A stretch of DNA of 64,000 nt from Biscogniauxia marginata (GCA_022695795.1 MU404073.1:186001-250000), one strand, 5' to 3'; shown: positions 48,569 through 61,263, numbered from the stretch's first letter. The notes: generated by a model from the sequence alone, not told the origin. Made by a program: numbers and translations.

Positions 48569-51499
48569 ATGCCTGCTTCGCCTGTCCTCCCAAACCCATC
48601 CAACTTCCTGGGGGTTGCGTTGGTTGTCAACAGGTCGCGGGATGGGCCGCGGTTTGTGTTCCACTACCCACCTCACATCCATCCCACCAGCAACCGCGCC
48701 CCGGCCAATGAAGAAGTGGACGAGCTGGACGACGATGACGACGCCCTGCTGGACCAGATGACCCACCCCTCCTCTGTCGAGGCATCGTCCGGCTCCCTGC
48801 CGAAGTCCATTGATTTGCAGAACTGGAACCACGACGACCACCTGGAGACCGATAGCGGATCGCACGTCGTGCCCTGGGAGCACGTGGCCGGCTATCCCAC
48901 GAAGGACCTCGAGAGCCTCCTCACCCCGTCGCGGGCCTTTCACAAGCGGCTCTTCCAGGTCTCCTTGGACCAGCTCTGCTTTGTGTCTTACCCTGTCTAT
49001 GTCCCGGAGAACGGGATATGGCGGAAGAAGAAGAAGCAGCCCAAGTACCAGCCACCGAAATCTCCCGAGAACGGCGACTCGGTAAACAAGGATGGCCAGT
49101 CCGCCGCCTCGGTGCCCGATATACCACAGATTGAGACGCGAGACATGGCCGACGATGGCGCCGCAGGGAATCCCCCGGATGAGGCCGAGGAGAAGAAGAG
49201 CGGCATGACCATGTTCAATCTCGTCTTCATACTAAGTCCGAAGAGACACGAGGCTAAAGAGTTGGCCGAGACTCTGTATTTTCACATTATCAAGAAGATC
49301 AACAAGGCGTTCAAATATAGTCAGCAGAAGAGCGATTTCGTCTGGAAGGAGTCGAAGCGGATCCTAACATTGAAGGATAAGAACCGCGAGGCCAGTACGT
49401 TCCCTCCCTATCTTGCTCAGATGGTCAGACTGCTAAAAATCGCATCAATTATAGAAACTAAGATGAGCACGCTATGGAGAGAGATACTCGAGGCTTCGTC
49501 GCTAGCAGCATGCATGCAGGACATCTACGAGGCCGTCTCGCACAACAAGATAGCCGCGCTCCAGCTCGACACCGCCGAGGGCACCATCACCCACTCGGTC
49601 CAGATACCCGTGCCGTTCTACCTCACGGACCTGCCGCCGGAGGGCGAGACTAGTTCGCGCGGTCTGTGGATCACCACCGCCAACTACTTCGTCGAGGAGG
49701 ACAGCCTCCACGACCCAGCCTTCTTGGACAAGAACTTCACCCTGCTCCTGATGAGCGACGAGAAGAAGATCATCGCGGAGCTCCAGGCCGACGCCGACGA
49801 GACGACGGCCCCCATGATCGAGTTCGTGCGGCTTTCGAAGCCGACATTATCGTAAGTACAAGAAAAATATAGAGCCTCACGATATATCTTAGAGCTTCCA
49901 GTCCCACTACCTACCCCTCCTTTTCACCATCCACTTGCTATAAATAAGACTCGAGTATCTAATGCATGATGTAGATTCCACCAGATTGGCCAAGGCCACG
50001 CGCTCTCGCCGGTGCAGGTCCGCAAGTACGCGCAACACTTCATCTTCTGGCGGCGGGCGATCGCGATTCCGCCGCTGCACGCGCGGGACGTGTACATCAT
50101 GTCGCCGAACAGCGACGTGGAGCACCTGCCGCGGGCGTCGGCCGCGTGGTCCCGCGCCTTTCCCCTAGCTCCCCCCCTACCCAACTTCCTCGCCGAGCTC
50201 TCGGCCGCGCCGAGGCCGTACAAGTGGTTCGCGCCGTCCAAGAACCACCGCCCGACGTACCTGCAGATGCTGGCGTGGCTGATGCGCGGCGGCTGGGTCA
50301 CGCAGCTGTGCACGTTCGCGTACGTCGTCGTCTGGCCCGAGATCCTGTACGAGGTCGACTACGAGCTCGAGGCCGAGAAGCTGCGCGCTGCCGTCGCGGC
50401 CGCCGAGGAGGAGGAGCTGCATGGGTATGGGCACGGGCGGGAAGACAATGACGAAGACGACGACGATGACGACGACGATGGTGGGGAGCACGGGGATGGG
50501 GATGGCGGGGATGGAGACGGGGACGGGAACGAGGACAGTCGTGAGGAAGGAGGTCATGACGAACAACAACCCCAGCAACAGACCACCTCCACCGATCCCA
50601 CCATCCCTCCCTCCTCCTCGCCCACACAACCCCCAGTCTCTCACGACCTCCTCTCCCCGCAATCAACCACCTCTTCCACCCTCGTATCCCCAACCACCAT
50701 CACTACCACCGCCGCCACTACCACCGAACCCTTCCCCCCTCCTCCCCATCCCCAATCCCGCAAACCTCCCCCGGCCCCGCAACCGACGCACAACCAGCAA
50801 GCGGCCGAGAAGGCCCGCCTGGAGCGCCTGGCAGACAAGCGGCACCGCGCGCTCGCGGAGCGCCAGGCCGCCTTCTCGCGCCGGCCCCCGCCCCGCGCGA
50901 CGCGCCACCCGTCCGCGAACCGGGCCCCGCACCTCGCGGGCCTGAGCCCGCACGTCGTCGTCGACGCGCGGAGGGCCACGGGCCGCGACTCGCTGTACCT
51001 CTCGGCCATCGGGCGGAGGTTTAGGGATTACGGGGATGGGGATGGGGACGATGGGTCAGGGGAGGGGGGAGCAGGAGCAGGAGGGTTGGGAATGGGGTCG
51101 GGGTCGGGGTTGGGGATAAGTGGTAGTAGTAGTAGGAGTAGGAATAGCAGGGGTGATGATGGTAATAATAATAATAATAATAATAACAAGACCGCCAACG
51201 CCAACGCCAACGCCGAGTTCAACGCCCGCGTGCGAGCCGCCTGGCCCGTCTTCTGGAAGTACTTTGACGGCCGGTCCGCGCTCGAGAGGGTCGCGCTGCA
51301 GATGCAGCAGGAGATGGGGGCGGGCGGTGGTGGCAATAACAATAATAATAACAATAACAGCAATAACAACGGCGGAGTGGGAGGAGTAGGAGTAGGAAGT
51401 GGTAGTGGTAGTGGTAGTGGCGGAGGCATGAAGCGCAAGGAGGTGTGGAATCTGCTCGCGGCCATGAGCGAGTATCTCATCTGCGTGCGGCATTGGTAA
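48569..51499 (+). CDS. NPR3: Nitrogen permease regulator 3 (Npr3, GATOR1/SEACIT subunit)
   Basis: Exons 48569-49851 and 49975-51499, intron GTAAGT...TAG in phase 2; 935 residues. The start is the first in-frame ATG; the frame further upstream has no ATG. The amino-terminal longin-like half reads NFLGVALVVNRSRDGPRFVFHYPP, then VPWEHVAGYPTKDLESLLTP, and GMTMFNLVFILSP. The second half has the family-defining block YAQHFIFWRRAIAIPPLHARDVYIMSP, RPTYLQMLAWLMRGGWVTQLCTFAYVVVWPEI, and a carboxy-terminal helical region ending VRHW. Npr3 with Npr2 and Iml1 restrains TORC1 when amino acids or nitrogen run short, at the vacuole. Low-complexity inserts (about 605-790 and 810-930: Asp/Gly, Thr/Pro, Asn and Gly-Ser runs) enlarge the protein well beyond what the conserved blocks need. 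Confidence 0.93.
51152..51426. repeat. Asn-codon and Gly-Ser repeats in the npr3 coding sequence
   Basis: AAT/AAC runs at 51164-51186 and 51335-51371 and GGTAGT runs at 51400-51420 are translated as Asn and Gly-Ser homopolymer or dipeptide tracts. Confidence 0.8.
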
Positions 51500-51638
51500 G
51501 GGGAGGGAAACATGGTAAATACCATACCTACCTAGGTGTGTAATAACATAGTAGAAAGGAAGCGAATAATAGGATAGGTAGGTACATACCTAGATAGGAT
51601 GTGAGTAAGTAAAATCGGTATTACAAGATTATTATAAG

Positions 51639-51662
51639 TTAGGTAGGTAGGTAGGTAGGTAG
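51639..51662. repeat. (TAGG)n microsatellite
   Basis: Six tandem TAGG units, within a dense cluster of the TACCTAGGTA motif. Confidence 0.9.
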
Positions 51663-51817
51663 TTTGCAAGACTATACCTACCTACACTTACTACCTGAGT
51701 TATAGCGAGTAATGAATGAACAGACACATCACATTTCGTTGGGTTTTCAGTAAATAACAAGACGTGCTACCTAGGTACGTACCTTACACCTAATTACGAC
51801 AAAAAAACTTACCTACC

Positions 51818-51844
51818 TTCATTCATTCATTCATTCATTCATTC
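51818..51844. repeat. (ATTC)n microsatellite
   Basis: Six to seven tandem ATTC units. Confidence 0.9.
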
Positions 51845-52877
51845 CACTACACTTACGATCTATTTTCACAAGCGAATTCACCAGAGTCAAAAAAGACAAG
51901 GTAACAAGGTAGGTAGCTGTTGAATGTTTATGATAGTCATCATAATTACTTTCGCTGTGTGGTATAATAACTGAAATGTGGCCTAGGTAGGCACACAAAA
52001 CACACAAACATACATACACACACAGGCCCTCTCTCTCTCTCTCTCTCGATAAAAATAATCAATCGTCCTTTCTAGGGGATCAATTTTTCGATACATGAGA
52101 TTAGAAATATGCCGATAAAAAGGTGGAGTAAAATGGCTTACATGCGTTGGAGAGGGAGAGGGAGAGGGAGACAGGGAGAGAGAGGGAAGGACATGATGAT
52201 TGATGGTGGATGCATATGTGTATGTGTGCGTGATGAAAATAACAAGGAAACCAAAAAATCAAACCCCCGAAATCAACACTCCCCTCTCAATGGGTAATAA
52301 GTGTGGGCTGAACTGCCTTTAAAAAAATACTCCGTGAATTCATTTCGCCCCAGGTATCATGGAGAACAGTAAAAAAAGGGTTGGAAAAAGAAAAAAAAAA
52401 GAGAAAGCCGTCCCATCCCGAATCCACCGGGATAAAAAGAAAAACCACATGCAGGAGAATTAATAATTTAGGAAATTAAAAAAATATCCACCTGGGGGGA
52501 TTCCACCCCGAGGTTACAGTACCCTAGGTAGTCAGAGACTACTACGATTCGAAGATCAAAAGATAGAGAGAGAAAGGAAGAGATGAAGAAAAAGAGAAAA
52601 AGTCCATCCCATTCCGTATTTCATGAACCAGTCTTGTGGTCTGATGAATGAAACGCCAGGTCCACTCCCCTAAAACTGCCGCGTAATGCAAATGATGTCT
52701 CGCCCTTAATGAGATGCCCGCCAGTTCGTCGACTGGGATATATGCAGGAACCAGTAATGTGTTGGAAACAAAAAATTCGAAAGAGGAGGATGAAAAAAAA
52801 ATGAAAGGGGAAGGCTTATATATACCAGCCAAAAAAATGGGGGGATATATATGCACGGTAAACAGGATGTCGCGCAA

Positions 52878-54473
52878 TCAATCTTGAGTGAAGTCCATTC
52901 CGTATTCATCCTCTTCCTTGAAGTTGATAGAAGCAGGGCCGCTACCATCATCTTCGGCGTCGTTCCAGAAGTGGCCGGGATCGACCAGGTCACCAAGTTC
53001 GTTCTCGTCAGGGCTTACAGAGGTAATAGCATGGTCCGAACCGTTCAGGGTATCTCCTTTGTAGTCGGTGTGTTGGGGCACTCGGAGACCTGAGCCGGAA
53101 TAGCGTGAGTATGAGAAGGTGTGTGGTCCATTCTTGGTCATCGCCTCCATCAACTCCGTCTGCATGCGCCTCTCGTCATCGGTAAGCTCGAGTGGGACGC
53201 GACCACCGAGGTCTGTAATGGTGTTGATAAGCTCTTCTTGCTGTTGGAGCTTAAGGTGCAGCATCCACATCAGATCTCGTGTCCAGCTCACAGCCCCATT
53301 GAGGATATCGCCCTTGTTGGGGCCCTTGTCTTTCTCCTCGAGTGGGAGACCTGTGGTAATGTTCCCGGCACCCGTGGCTCGCTTCGCGCCGGGGCCAGCC
53401 AAACCAGACGTTGCTTGCGCTGGGTGGGAAATGCCTGTTAGACTAGGCGATAGGGGTGTTCCATTCTGAATGAGCTTACGGATCTTCTCGTCTTCGAGTC
53501 TGTGAGTAGGGACAAGTCTACTGAGATCCTGTATTCTCTCATTGATGTTGTCCCTTCGTCGGCGCTCGACGAGGTTGTGGGACTCGCGACGCCGCTTCTT
53601 CTTCATTGCCTCTTGAGGGGACACAGCAACGTTGGGACCATTGAGTTTCGCGGGCATGGATGTGCCGCCCTTCATCAGGACATCGGCGATCTGCGGGTTT
53701 GGCATGCCATGCTGCATAGGTGATGAGAAGCCGGAGCCGGGAAAGGATGAAAGACTAGTGGGGGTGTGCATCCATTGGTTGGAGGGAGACTTGTCTTGGT
53801 GAGCGCCCGGGGTTCTAATGGGCTGAGCGCCGTATCCTGGCGACTCTCGGGAACCCATGGCCAGGCCGGACATGGCCGCTGCCTTAGGCGTAAGCGGGCT
53901 TCTTGTGTTAGAAGCCTTGCGCTGCATAGCGTGGGATAGCTGCGGGCGGGATTTTGCGTTTAGATAATTCGGGTCGTTTCCATCGTTGTTCATATCAGAA
54001 CTTGTCATGGGGGAGCCGGAATAGGACACGGGGGATTGAAGCGAGTTGCCAAAGGACTGGGGGTGTTGCATCTGTCGGAACGGCGGCTGACTGTAGCTGT
54101 GGACGAACGGGCTCTGGATAGGGTCGCCATCCGGCGTATTGGAGTATCCGTTCATGTGCGTCTGGTCCATATGTAGACCAGTGCCGTTGTGGTGTGCGGT
54201 ATAGATTCCTTGGTAGCCCATGTTCATATCGTTCATGCCGAAATCCTGGCCATGGCCATGCATGCCCGGCTGATTGGGCATGTGGTCGGTCGGGCTTCCT
54301 AGGCCGTCGAACAGTTCATCATCACCGATAAAACCATTCGAGGCGTTGTTGTCGCCATTGAAGGTATTCGAGTACGAGGCTGTGTATGCTCCGGACATGG
54401 CCAGATCGTTGGGGTCAACACCGCTACCGCCGCTCTGGCCGGCTCCGAATTGGTTAAGGGCGTGTTGCGCCAT
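52878..54473 (-). CDS. bHLH transcription factor (class B, GlcD-gamma/Rtg3-like type)
   Basis: Single coding exon of 531 residues from the first ATG in frame (54473). Residues 1-290 are disordered Gln/Asn/Met/Ser/Gly-rich sequence. The basic region and helix 1 (291-325) read KKKRRRESHNLVERRRRDNI then NERIQDLSRL. His299, Glu303 and Arg307 are the class B residues that read CACGTG E-boxes. A long loop of about 60 residues (Gly/Ala/Pro-rich) leads to helix 2 (NKGDILNGAVSWTRDLMWML) and a zipper-like extension (LKLQQQEELINTITDLGG). The acidic carboxy terminus may activate. Rtg3-type fungal factors share the long loop. DNA binding as a dimer is expected; target genes cannot be told from sequence. 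Confidence 0.9.
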   Translation of the reverse strand: MAQHALNQFGAGQSGGSGVDPNDLAMSGAYTASYSNTFNGDNNASNGFIGDDELFDGLGSPTDHMPNQPGMHGHGQDFGMNDMNMGYQGIYTAHHNGTGLHMDQTHMNGYSNTPDGDPIQSPFVHSYSQPPFRQMQHPQSFGNSLQSPVSYSGSPMTSSDMNNDGNDPNYLNAKSRPQLSHAMQRKASNTRSPLTPKAAAMSGLAMGSRESPGYGAQPIRTPGAHQDKSPSNQWMHTPTSLSSFPGSGFSSPMQHGMPNPQIADVLMKGGTSMPAKLNGPNVAVSPQEAMKKKRRRESHNLVERRRRDNINERIQDLSRLVPTHRLEDEKIRKLIQNGTPLSPSLTGISHPAQATSGLAGPGAKRATGAGNITTGLPLEEKDKGPNKGDILNGAVSWTRDLMWMLHLKLQQQEELINTITDLGGRVPLELTDDERRMQTELMEAMTKNGPHTFSYSRYSGSGLRVPQHTDYKGDTLNGSDHAITSVSPDENELGDLVDPGHFWNDAEDDGSGPASINFKEEDEYGMDFTQD

Positions 54474-57400
54474 GGTGTTAAGAGATGGGTTGGTCGGATG
54501 AGATAGAGTAGTAAGTATCGGCGAACAAAACGGTAAGTCGCCGCGATGACGGGCGACGGGCGACAAGAAAATGCTAATGGTTTGCTGTGCTTCCACTGTG
54601 AAGGACAACCCAAGTCAGCCCCGCATCCCGACGATACACTGTGGGTGAGTTCTAGAGGTGGGGGATCGGGGACGATATCGTGCAGTCAACTACTGATACA
54701 GCAGGGCACAACGGTGGCGCATTGCAGCAACGCTACAAGGGCACGAACATGATGCTGCGAAACCCGAAAATGACGAAGGAGAGAAGATGGAGTGTTACTG
54801 ACCTCGGTTGTGAAGCGCGCAAAGTCTGGTACGGGGGGGCTGGCGGAGGACTACAGCAGAGCCATGCGCTGGTAGAATTATGCTGCTTGTCGAGAGAAGA
54901 AGAGGATGAACTGCCTCGTTGACCGAGTATGTACCCGCTATAAGTAGGCAGATGAACCGTCGAAAGTGACGGGTTGCATAAAAGAAAAATAGAAATAGAA
55001 TCAACTATCACTCTGGCCTGTTGGGCGTACAACAAATGTGTGTGAGTTGAGTTCAGAGTCAGCACGGCTTTCTTCCTCTGTCCCCGGTCGTCGAGTCGAT
55101 GCAAGTGTCCGAGTCGGAGGATTAAACGATGCGAGGTGCAACAATGGCGTCGGTACGTACTGTTGGTCGAGAGAGGGCAACCAACCAGAAGATGTTATGT
55201 TGTCTGCAGCTTGACGATTGGCCAGGCCGTGCAAGGAAGTCCACAGGATTAAAAAAGGACAAAAAAAGGGAAAGAAGAAGAGGAGGGAGGATTAAATTAA
55301 TAAACCTCTCGGATGCAGCTGGGGTTTCGGGGGACCTGGGACCGGGCCTGCGACTTATTTGCAACCAGTTCAGAGGCGGTATGAGCTCAGCGTCAGGGAA
55401 GGCCAAGGTCAAGGTCAGATAGGTTGGATTAGTTCGTCCGTGTCAGGCCTTTCTTAGGTCAGAAAAAACAAGGGACGGTGGCCACCGAGAGCGAGGGTGA
55501 TATTTGTATGGTGTGCGACTCGACAGGTTGTATAATGCAACTCCGGAGAACAAGAAAGGGTTTGGTCGGCTCAGGCGGGCACACACACCTCTGTCGCAAT
55601 GTTCTCTTCTGATAGTTGTGTGATGATCCTGATCCTGGGTGTCTTCCAGAAAGTCGAGGCGGTAAGGAGGACCGTCGGGGCAAACTGGGCCTGGGTAGGT
55701 GGGATGATGTAGCGTAGAGCTTGGTAGCTTTGGGCGGAGCTCACCAGGAAATGGACGGTGGCCTGCAGGAAGATGGAAGGGGTATGACGACTGGTGAGAA
55801 ATAGGGGTCGCGAACACGAAGGGATGTCGTTTTTTTCTTCTTTCCTTGTGTTGTGTGTACTACGGGCAGACGTTTTGTGATCCTTAGGATGGCGAGGGTG
55901 GCCTTCGATTGGCTGTGTCAGAGACCTTGGAGCTAGTGGCCGGCCTAGGCAAAAGCCGCTCTACTCCCGATCGGGTATAGTGGCCTCTCCAGCCAGGATG
56001 GTCAATGGTCGGAATGGAGGGGGGGGGGGGCGGCCTTTGGAGGGGCTTTGGAGGGGGCTTTTTCGAGAGCCTGTCTGGAAGCCTGTGGCAGCCTGTGGCA
56101 GCCTGCGGAAACCTGTAACGTAGGGGAAAATAAAAATAAAAATAAACTGCGTGCGAGTCTCCGACGTCCGATTGGCAAAACGCTCCGCTCTTACTCCAAG
56201 CTAAAACACCCCGTTGCCCGTCACCAAAAGAGAGTCAGTCGTCGCAAGCGAGGACCCTGCGCCGTTGCCTTTGAATCGCTGGTCGTGTAAGAAAGATCTT
56301 CGGCGAATCTGCACACCCGGGAGGGACACAATGTGGTCCATGTAAGTTGTAAGCGCAACTTGGTCCGGTCTGGTCTTCTAGGTGTGACGTGACCGTGTGA
56401 GGTATGTAATCCGATGGGCCTGCGGAGATAACGGTTGGTCTAATCCTGGTTCAGATCGTCCTGCAAAGTCGATCGACAAGTTCAGGTCTGTATTTGAATC
56501 TGCCTTCTAGAGGGGGGGTGTTCAAGGGTCAGCAACAACGACTTCGATACCACTAATAGATGCCGAGATGCCGTCCTTAGCTTTGGCTGTCTTCCCTTAC
56601 CTTTCCGTTTTGTCTGTCACGAACCAAACGTTGTTGGGATTCGAGTTAGTCGAGTCGAGTCGAGTCGAGTTGAGTTGGATTTCTGAGTCCAGTCGCTTTG
56701 TTCCAAAAGATTTTATTTCTTCAACCAACTCCGCGCTACTCGTTATCTTCTCTTTGCTGAGTTCCGGATTTGTTGGTCTTATGCGACTGGTTCCCTTTGC
56801 AATGCGATGTCGACGATATACCAATAACTCGTGTCGCTTCCGTTCTGGTCGCCGAGGTTTCTAGGTAGGCAAGGTATGTAAGGCAAGGCAAGGTAAGTAG
56901 GTAGGTGATAGTTTGGATGGAGAGGCTTGTGACTTTGGGGAAAAGTCAATCACTTCAAGTCAAGTGCTGTCGAAAGAGGTGAGGACAAGACTCGTCTCAT
57001 TGGACTGGCGCCCCGGGGTTGCTATGCTTTTATGTTCGAACACCAACGCCCGAATTCTAACGCATAACTAGGTAATAAAACAATACCCTCCATCAAGATA
57101 GCTCATCCGCAGTCTTCCATCACATCCGGAAATATGTCTTGGGTGCGTCTCCTGACTTTCGAGAACTTGGACTGATTCCTATACCTACCTGATTGTGTGG
57201 TGTGGAGGAGGCAGTGAAAAGGTGTGTCTGCTATCTCTCACCGGACCCATAAGGCGGCTATGAGCCACAACCCGGCTCTATCTTATCGCCGGGGTCCTAT
57301 AATCAGGGTGGGCTCTCTCGGGAGCTGGGAGGGGGGGCGGCACTTAGACGCGTGACACGGCCAAAGTCAGCCAACCCACCTAGCTAAGACATAATGCCAC

Positions 57401-59976
57401 CCTTTGCTCCCTCGACTAGATAACAAGCCGTCTATGGGAATGTGTGGAAGGTAAGGATGGGATTTTGAAGAATCCCACACCTCTCAACCTAGCCCAGCCC
57501 GTATCTTGGACAGTATAAGCTACGTCGTGTTGTATTCACTCTCCTAGATTCGTCCGAACGTGATCCATCTGACTCACAAGCAGCAACCATTCTGGCCAGC
57601 GCTTTCGTATCTGAGGCCGCCCTGAATACGTAGTCCGATAGTCCTAGACTAGTGGCTACTACTATCTTGGGACGGGACTGGATCTCTTCGCTTGTGCAAG
57701 GCACCCGTTCCACGTTTAGGGTCCTTATGGTGTGCATATGACGGACGGCCTGACGTTAAATTAGAAAGTCTGAGGGCGACCGCGGCCGAGCAGGGCTGAA
57801 CGATGAGCACATACCTATACATACCTACACATACCCACTTACATTATGTGGTGGATTATAGCTGCTGCAGAGAGCCGCCTGCGAAGTCCAGACCCATCAG
57901 ACGCCCAGACGGCACGGGAGAACGACCGGTATCAACCCTGCCGGACTATTTACCTGATGTCTTGCCAGGAATTTAATTATCTACCCACTAGTTAGCCAGC
58001 GGCAGCGGCGCCTTTCCTATAATTTATCAGTTCCATTATGCGCCGCGAAAACATACGATAATCGCCGCCGCTAGGGGGACCTCTTGCTAAAGCACGATCT
58101 ATGGGAGGGGCAGATCTCTGCGTGCGATTCCCGCAGGCATGTCTGCTAGGTTCATGATGAGCTCTATTAGTGACTGCCCAATGTAACTTGGCCGGTGCTT
58201 TTGAGTTGTGATGCTTGCAGGCCTAGAGGGACTGCCGCTTGCCGATGACGATCCTCCGCACATCCTTGCGGGCCCGACTATTCAACTGCCATGTTCGGCG
58301 AGCCAATCACCAACTAGCACACACCCCTTCCACACCCAACTGCGCGGACGAGGGCTCTCTTAGTGCCCGTTCGGCACGGTGCGTGATCCGGAGAGAACCC
58401 ATTCGTTGCACCAAATTCCAGGAACTCGTGGAGTGGTAATACATGAACTCTGGCACTGTACGGTATATGAATACTGTGCATGGCTGCATGCACTATAACA
58501 TCCTCTCGCTTGCCCCCCTCCCCCAGGGACTACCCCCTTGAGTGGTGTCACTGCCGCGCTCGCCGCTGGTCGCCCTTGGGGTCCATCTTGCAGCAACCTA
58601 CCTTACCTATGCATCCGTATCTACATACATACATGCATACATATACACATAGACGCACACACGCCCACACACACACAGATACACACGCAAACAAGTGCAA
58701 TGATCTCAAGTCTAACATGGATCCACCAATAAGGCGGTGCGCATTGCGACGCTTTAATGAGATCTACATGGGAGTATCTAGGCCGGAAGCTCCCGGTGAA
58801 ACAGATGCACGCCAGAACTCAAGACTCCATCAAGTTACAGGGTACCATGTGGGAATGGGTCGACCTGGCAAAAAGGTGTGTAGGGCTTCGAGAGGAAGCG
58901 AGCAAGACACCAAAAGCAGTATGACGGAAGATGTAGGTAAGCAGTAGAATCATTACGTAGTGTTGACTCTATAATCTACAACCTTACTGTAGGTTACGTT
59001 ACGACGAATACTCGTGTCTGCCGCGCGGCCGACTATAGAGTTGGTGTAAGTTATCTTACTATCTTACCTGGGCCTACAGGTTTTTCAACGTATATACAAC
59101 ATGGAACTTGAAACCTTGAATACCCCAAACGGGAGGCTTTGCGAAGAGGTTTGGACTTTTAACTAACCGGTTCGTTCGATCATATCATCGTTCGTCCGAT
59201 TGTTCATGCTCAGCCTGCCAGATTAATGCCTTAGGTAGCTAGGATATTCTCAGATTAGATTTTGTGATAAGTAGCACTATTTAGTGGGTTCGGTGGATAG
59301 ACGTATCATCGTCCCCATGCTTACCAAGCTTTGCACACATCATACCCAGCTTCCAGTGTAGCTAGGGAGCTTAGAATATCCATCAAAGCTGATGGGTGTC
59401 AGGGTTGCCATCCTATTCCTTCTAATAGTGTGTGCCTGTTCGGCTTTAGCAGCTTTGGTTCAAGCCACATGCCGTGACAGACCAGCCAATCACAGAGAGG
59501 GACGGGGGCCTAGCGAGCCCCACCAGCACCGGCCCCATTCTCGTGGCCTTAATGTCCGTGCGCTACCAATCAAAGGCTAGGTTCATCCTTACGTTAGGTG
59601 CTCCACACCAACTCGACAACTCTCTCCCGTCCAGCGCGACCGGCCATCACAACGACAACATCTTTCAAACTATCGAAAAAAAAGAACCCCAGCCTCATAC
59701 CACCACCACCACTTCCCAACTCCAGCGCAAGGACTAAGGGGGGGTCATTCGACACTCTCACCCGCAGCCATTACGAGCTCTATTTGCCCGACAACCAGAC
59801 CTTGCCCCATATATCCCCCATACTACACACCGAAACCAGCAACCTCGCTCACCTTGCCCTGCAATCCATTACGACCGAGCGACGGGAGTTTTTATTTTGT
59901 TGGAGTCGATATCGACGCCGAGAGAGAGGAATAGGAGTAGAAACAAAACAGAGAAATAAACAAACAGTCGGAAACA
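54474..59976. other. 5.5-kb divergent intergenic region
   Basis: Lies between the bHLH gene (minus) and sft2 (plus) and holds both promoters and leaders. The first kilobase is probably a long leader of the bHLH gene with several short ORFs. A GTCGA repeat lies at 56641-56675, direct repeats of CCTGTGGCAG at 56078-56102, and an AC-rich stretch at about 58650-58690. Short ORFs (for example 56568-56864, 58480-58947 and 59392-59580) have no recognisable family. No gene can be supported. Confidence 0.5.
56641..56675. repeat. (GTCGA)n pentanucleotide repeat
   Basis: Tandem TCGAG units, partly degenerate at both ends. Confidence 0.8.
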
Positions 59977-61263
59977 ATGGCTTCCGCGTCTTTTAGGGAG
60001 TCGATGAACTCCCTGGGTTGGTCCCGTCGCGATGCCGGCTATACCGCCAATACCAACCAGCAAACCGGCCTCCTGTCGTCGATACAGTCGTTGAACCCCT
60101 TTGGGGACCGCGGATACGTCCAGCTGCCCACCGTCGAGGGCCCCGGGGCCCCTCTCCCGGCTAGCAATCGTCGCGAAGAGGAAGAGGGTTGGTTTGTTTG
60201 TGAGTCTTGGCCGGCCGGCAATTTTTGTTTTGTTTTATTGGTTTATTGGTTTATTCGATCCGTTGGATTTCCAATGTGGTTTCCTATTCCCTTCCCCCAT
60301 CCCCCCCTTGCAGGATGTATCCAGCTGGGGGACATGTGCGTCTTCCGCGCGCCATGTTTCACTGCTGCACATGGCCAGAAGGAGGACCCCCTCCTCCCCC
60401 CCCTACCACCATGGGTAGCTATCAAGAAGCTGACTAGAAATCTCGATCCTGTTCTATACAGTGAGCCGTTGGGACCGGATGCTAATATTCGGTGCCTGCA
60501 ACTTGGGCGCTCTCGCTTGCTTCGTCCTCTGCTTCGCCCTATGGCCCGTCCTGATGACCAAGCCTCGCAAATTCGTTATCCTGTAAGGCCAAGCAATTTT
60601 CAGCTTTTTTCCTCGTCCCTGGTGCATCCGCTAGCCTGTCCCTGTGGCCTAGAATAAGTTTCACTCTTCGCGGCTATGATCGAGATAGAGGAGATCTCTG
60701 CAAGAAGCCGCTATTGCATATGTGTATCGTGCATACCGGCTCGGGTGATCAGCCATCTGGATCCAACCTTCTTTCAACCCCAGACTTTCGTCATCCCAGC
60801 TGTCTCCCTATCCTTTCTCTGCGTCTTCCTCCATCTTCCCCTACGTCACTTCCCTCAATATTACTTGTTGTCCGAGCGTAGGGCTAACAGGGGTTTTCCT
60901 TCTCAGATGGTCATTCGGTTCCCTACTCTTCCTCTCGTCATTTGCGGCGGTTATGGGGCCTTATGCATATGTACAGCATCTGACCTCCGGGTCTCGCCTT
61001 CCATTTACTGCCGCCTACTTTGGATCCATCGCGTTGACCATCTACTTCTCTATCGGGGTAAGTCATCATTGTCTCGTAGCACCCCCTTTTTCGGTAGTTA
61101 ACAACCACAGCTTCACAGTACCATCTTGACTTTGATCGCTGCAATTATCCAGATTGCATGCCTTCTATGGTACCTGGTCAGTTATTTCCCCATGGGTTCG
61201 AGCGGCCTCCGCTTAGCCACGAGCTTCGGTGCAAGGAGAGCGGCGACTTGGATGACTGGCTAG
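59977..61263 (+). CDS. SFT2: Sft2-like vesicle transport protein
   Basis: Exons 59977-60199, 60462-60582, 60907-61057 and 61111-61263; 215 residues. The amino terminus (SFRESMNSLGWSRRD, later EEEEGWFVLSRWDRMLIFGA) and four hydrophobic segments follow the Sft2 pattern: ACNLGALACFVLCFALWPV, GSLLFLSSFAAVMGPYAYV, FTAAYFGSIALTIYFSIG and TLIAAIIQIACLLWYLVSYF. The family motif SYFPMGSSGLRL is present before the carboxy terminus. Sft2 is a Golgi tetraspan protein that helps fuse endosome-derived vesicles with the Golgi, genetically linked to the SNARE Sed5. Splicing is required: intron 1 (262 nt) and intron 2 (324 nt) are the longest here. The donor GTGAGT at 60200 is preferred because it restores FVLSRWD. 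Confidence 0.93.

Larger units (their letters stand above)
51500..52877. other. Convergent spacer with many simple repeats and TAGG motifs
   Basis: 3' ends of npr3 (plus) and the bHLH gene (minus). Dense TACCTAGG/TAGG motif: 51522-51536, 51574-51597, 51639-51662. ATTC repeat at 51818-51844, CT repeat at 52028-52047, and GGGAGA repeat at about 52150-52172. No gene supported. Confidence 0.6.

Noticed and set aside
51028..51525. 165-codon minus-strand ORF with Leu and Pro runs
   Set aside because: Antisense of Npr3 low-complexity repeats.
51522..51662. TAGG repeats as interstitial telomere
   Set aside because: The unit is TAGG/CCTA, not the fungal telomere repeat TTAGGG, and it is palindromically interrupted.
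56568..56864. 98-codon ORF
   Set aside because: Includes the translated GTCGA repeat, with no family resemblance.
58075..58155. Possible second tRNA (GCGATTCCCGC-like segment)
   Set aside because: No cloverleaf with matching acceptor and anticodon stems could be folded.
59392..59580. 62-codon ORF with signal-like start (ATG at 59392)
   Set aside because: The tail after the hydrophobic stretch has no structure or cysteines, and it lies in the leader region of sft2; too weak to call.
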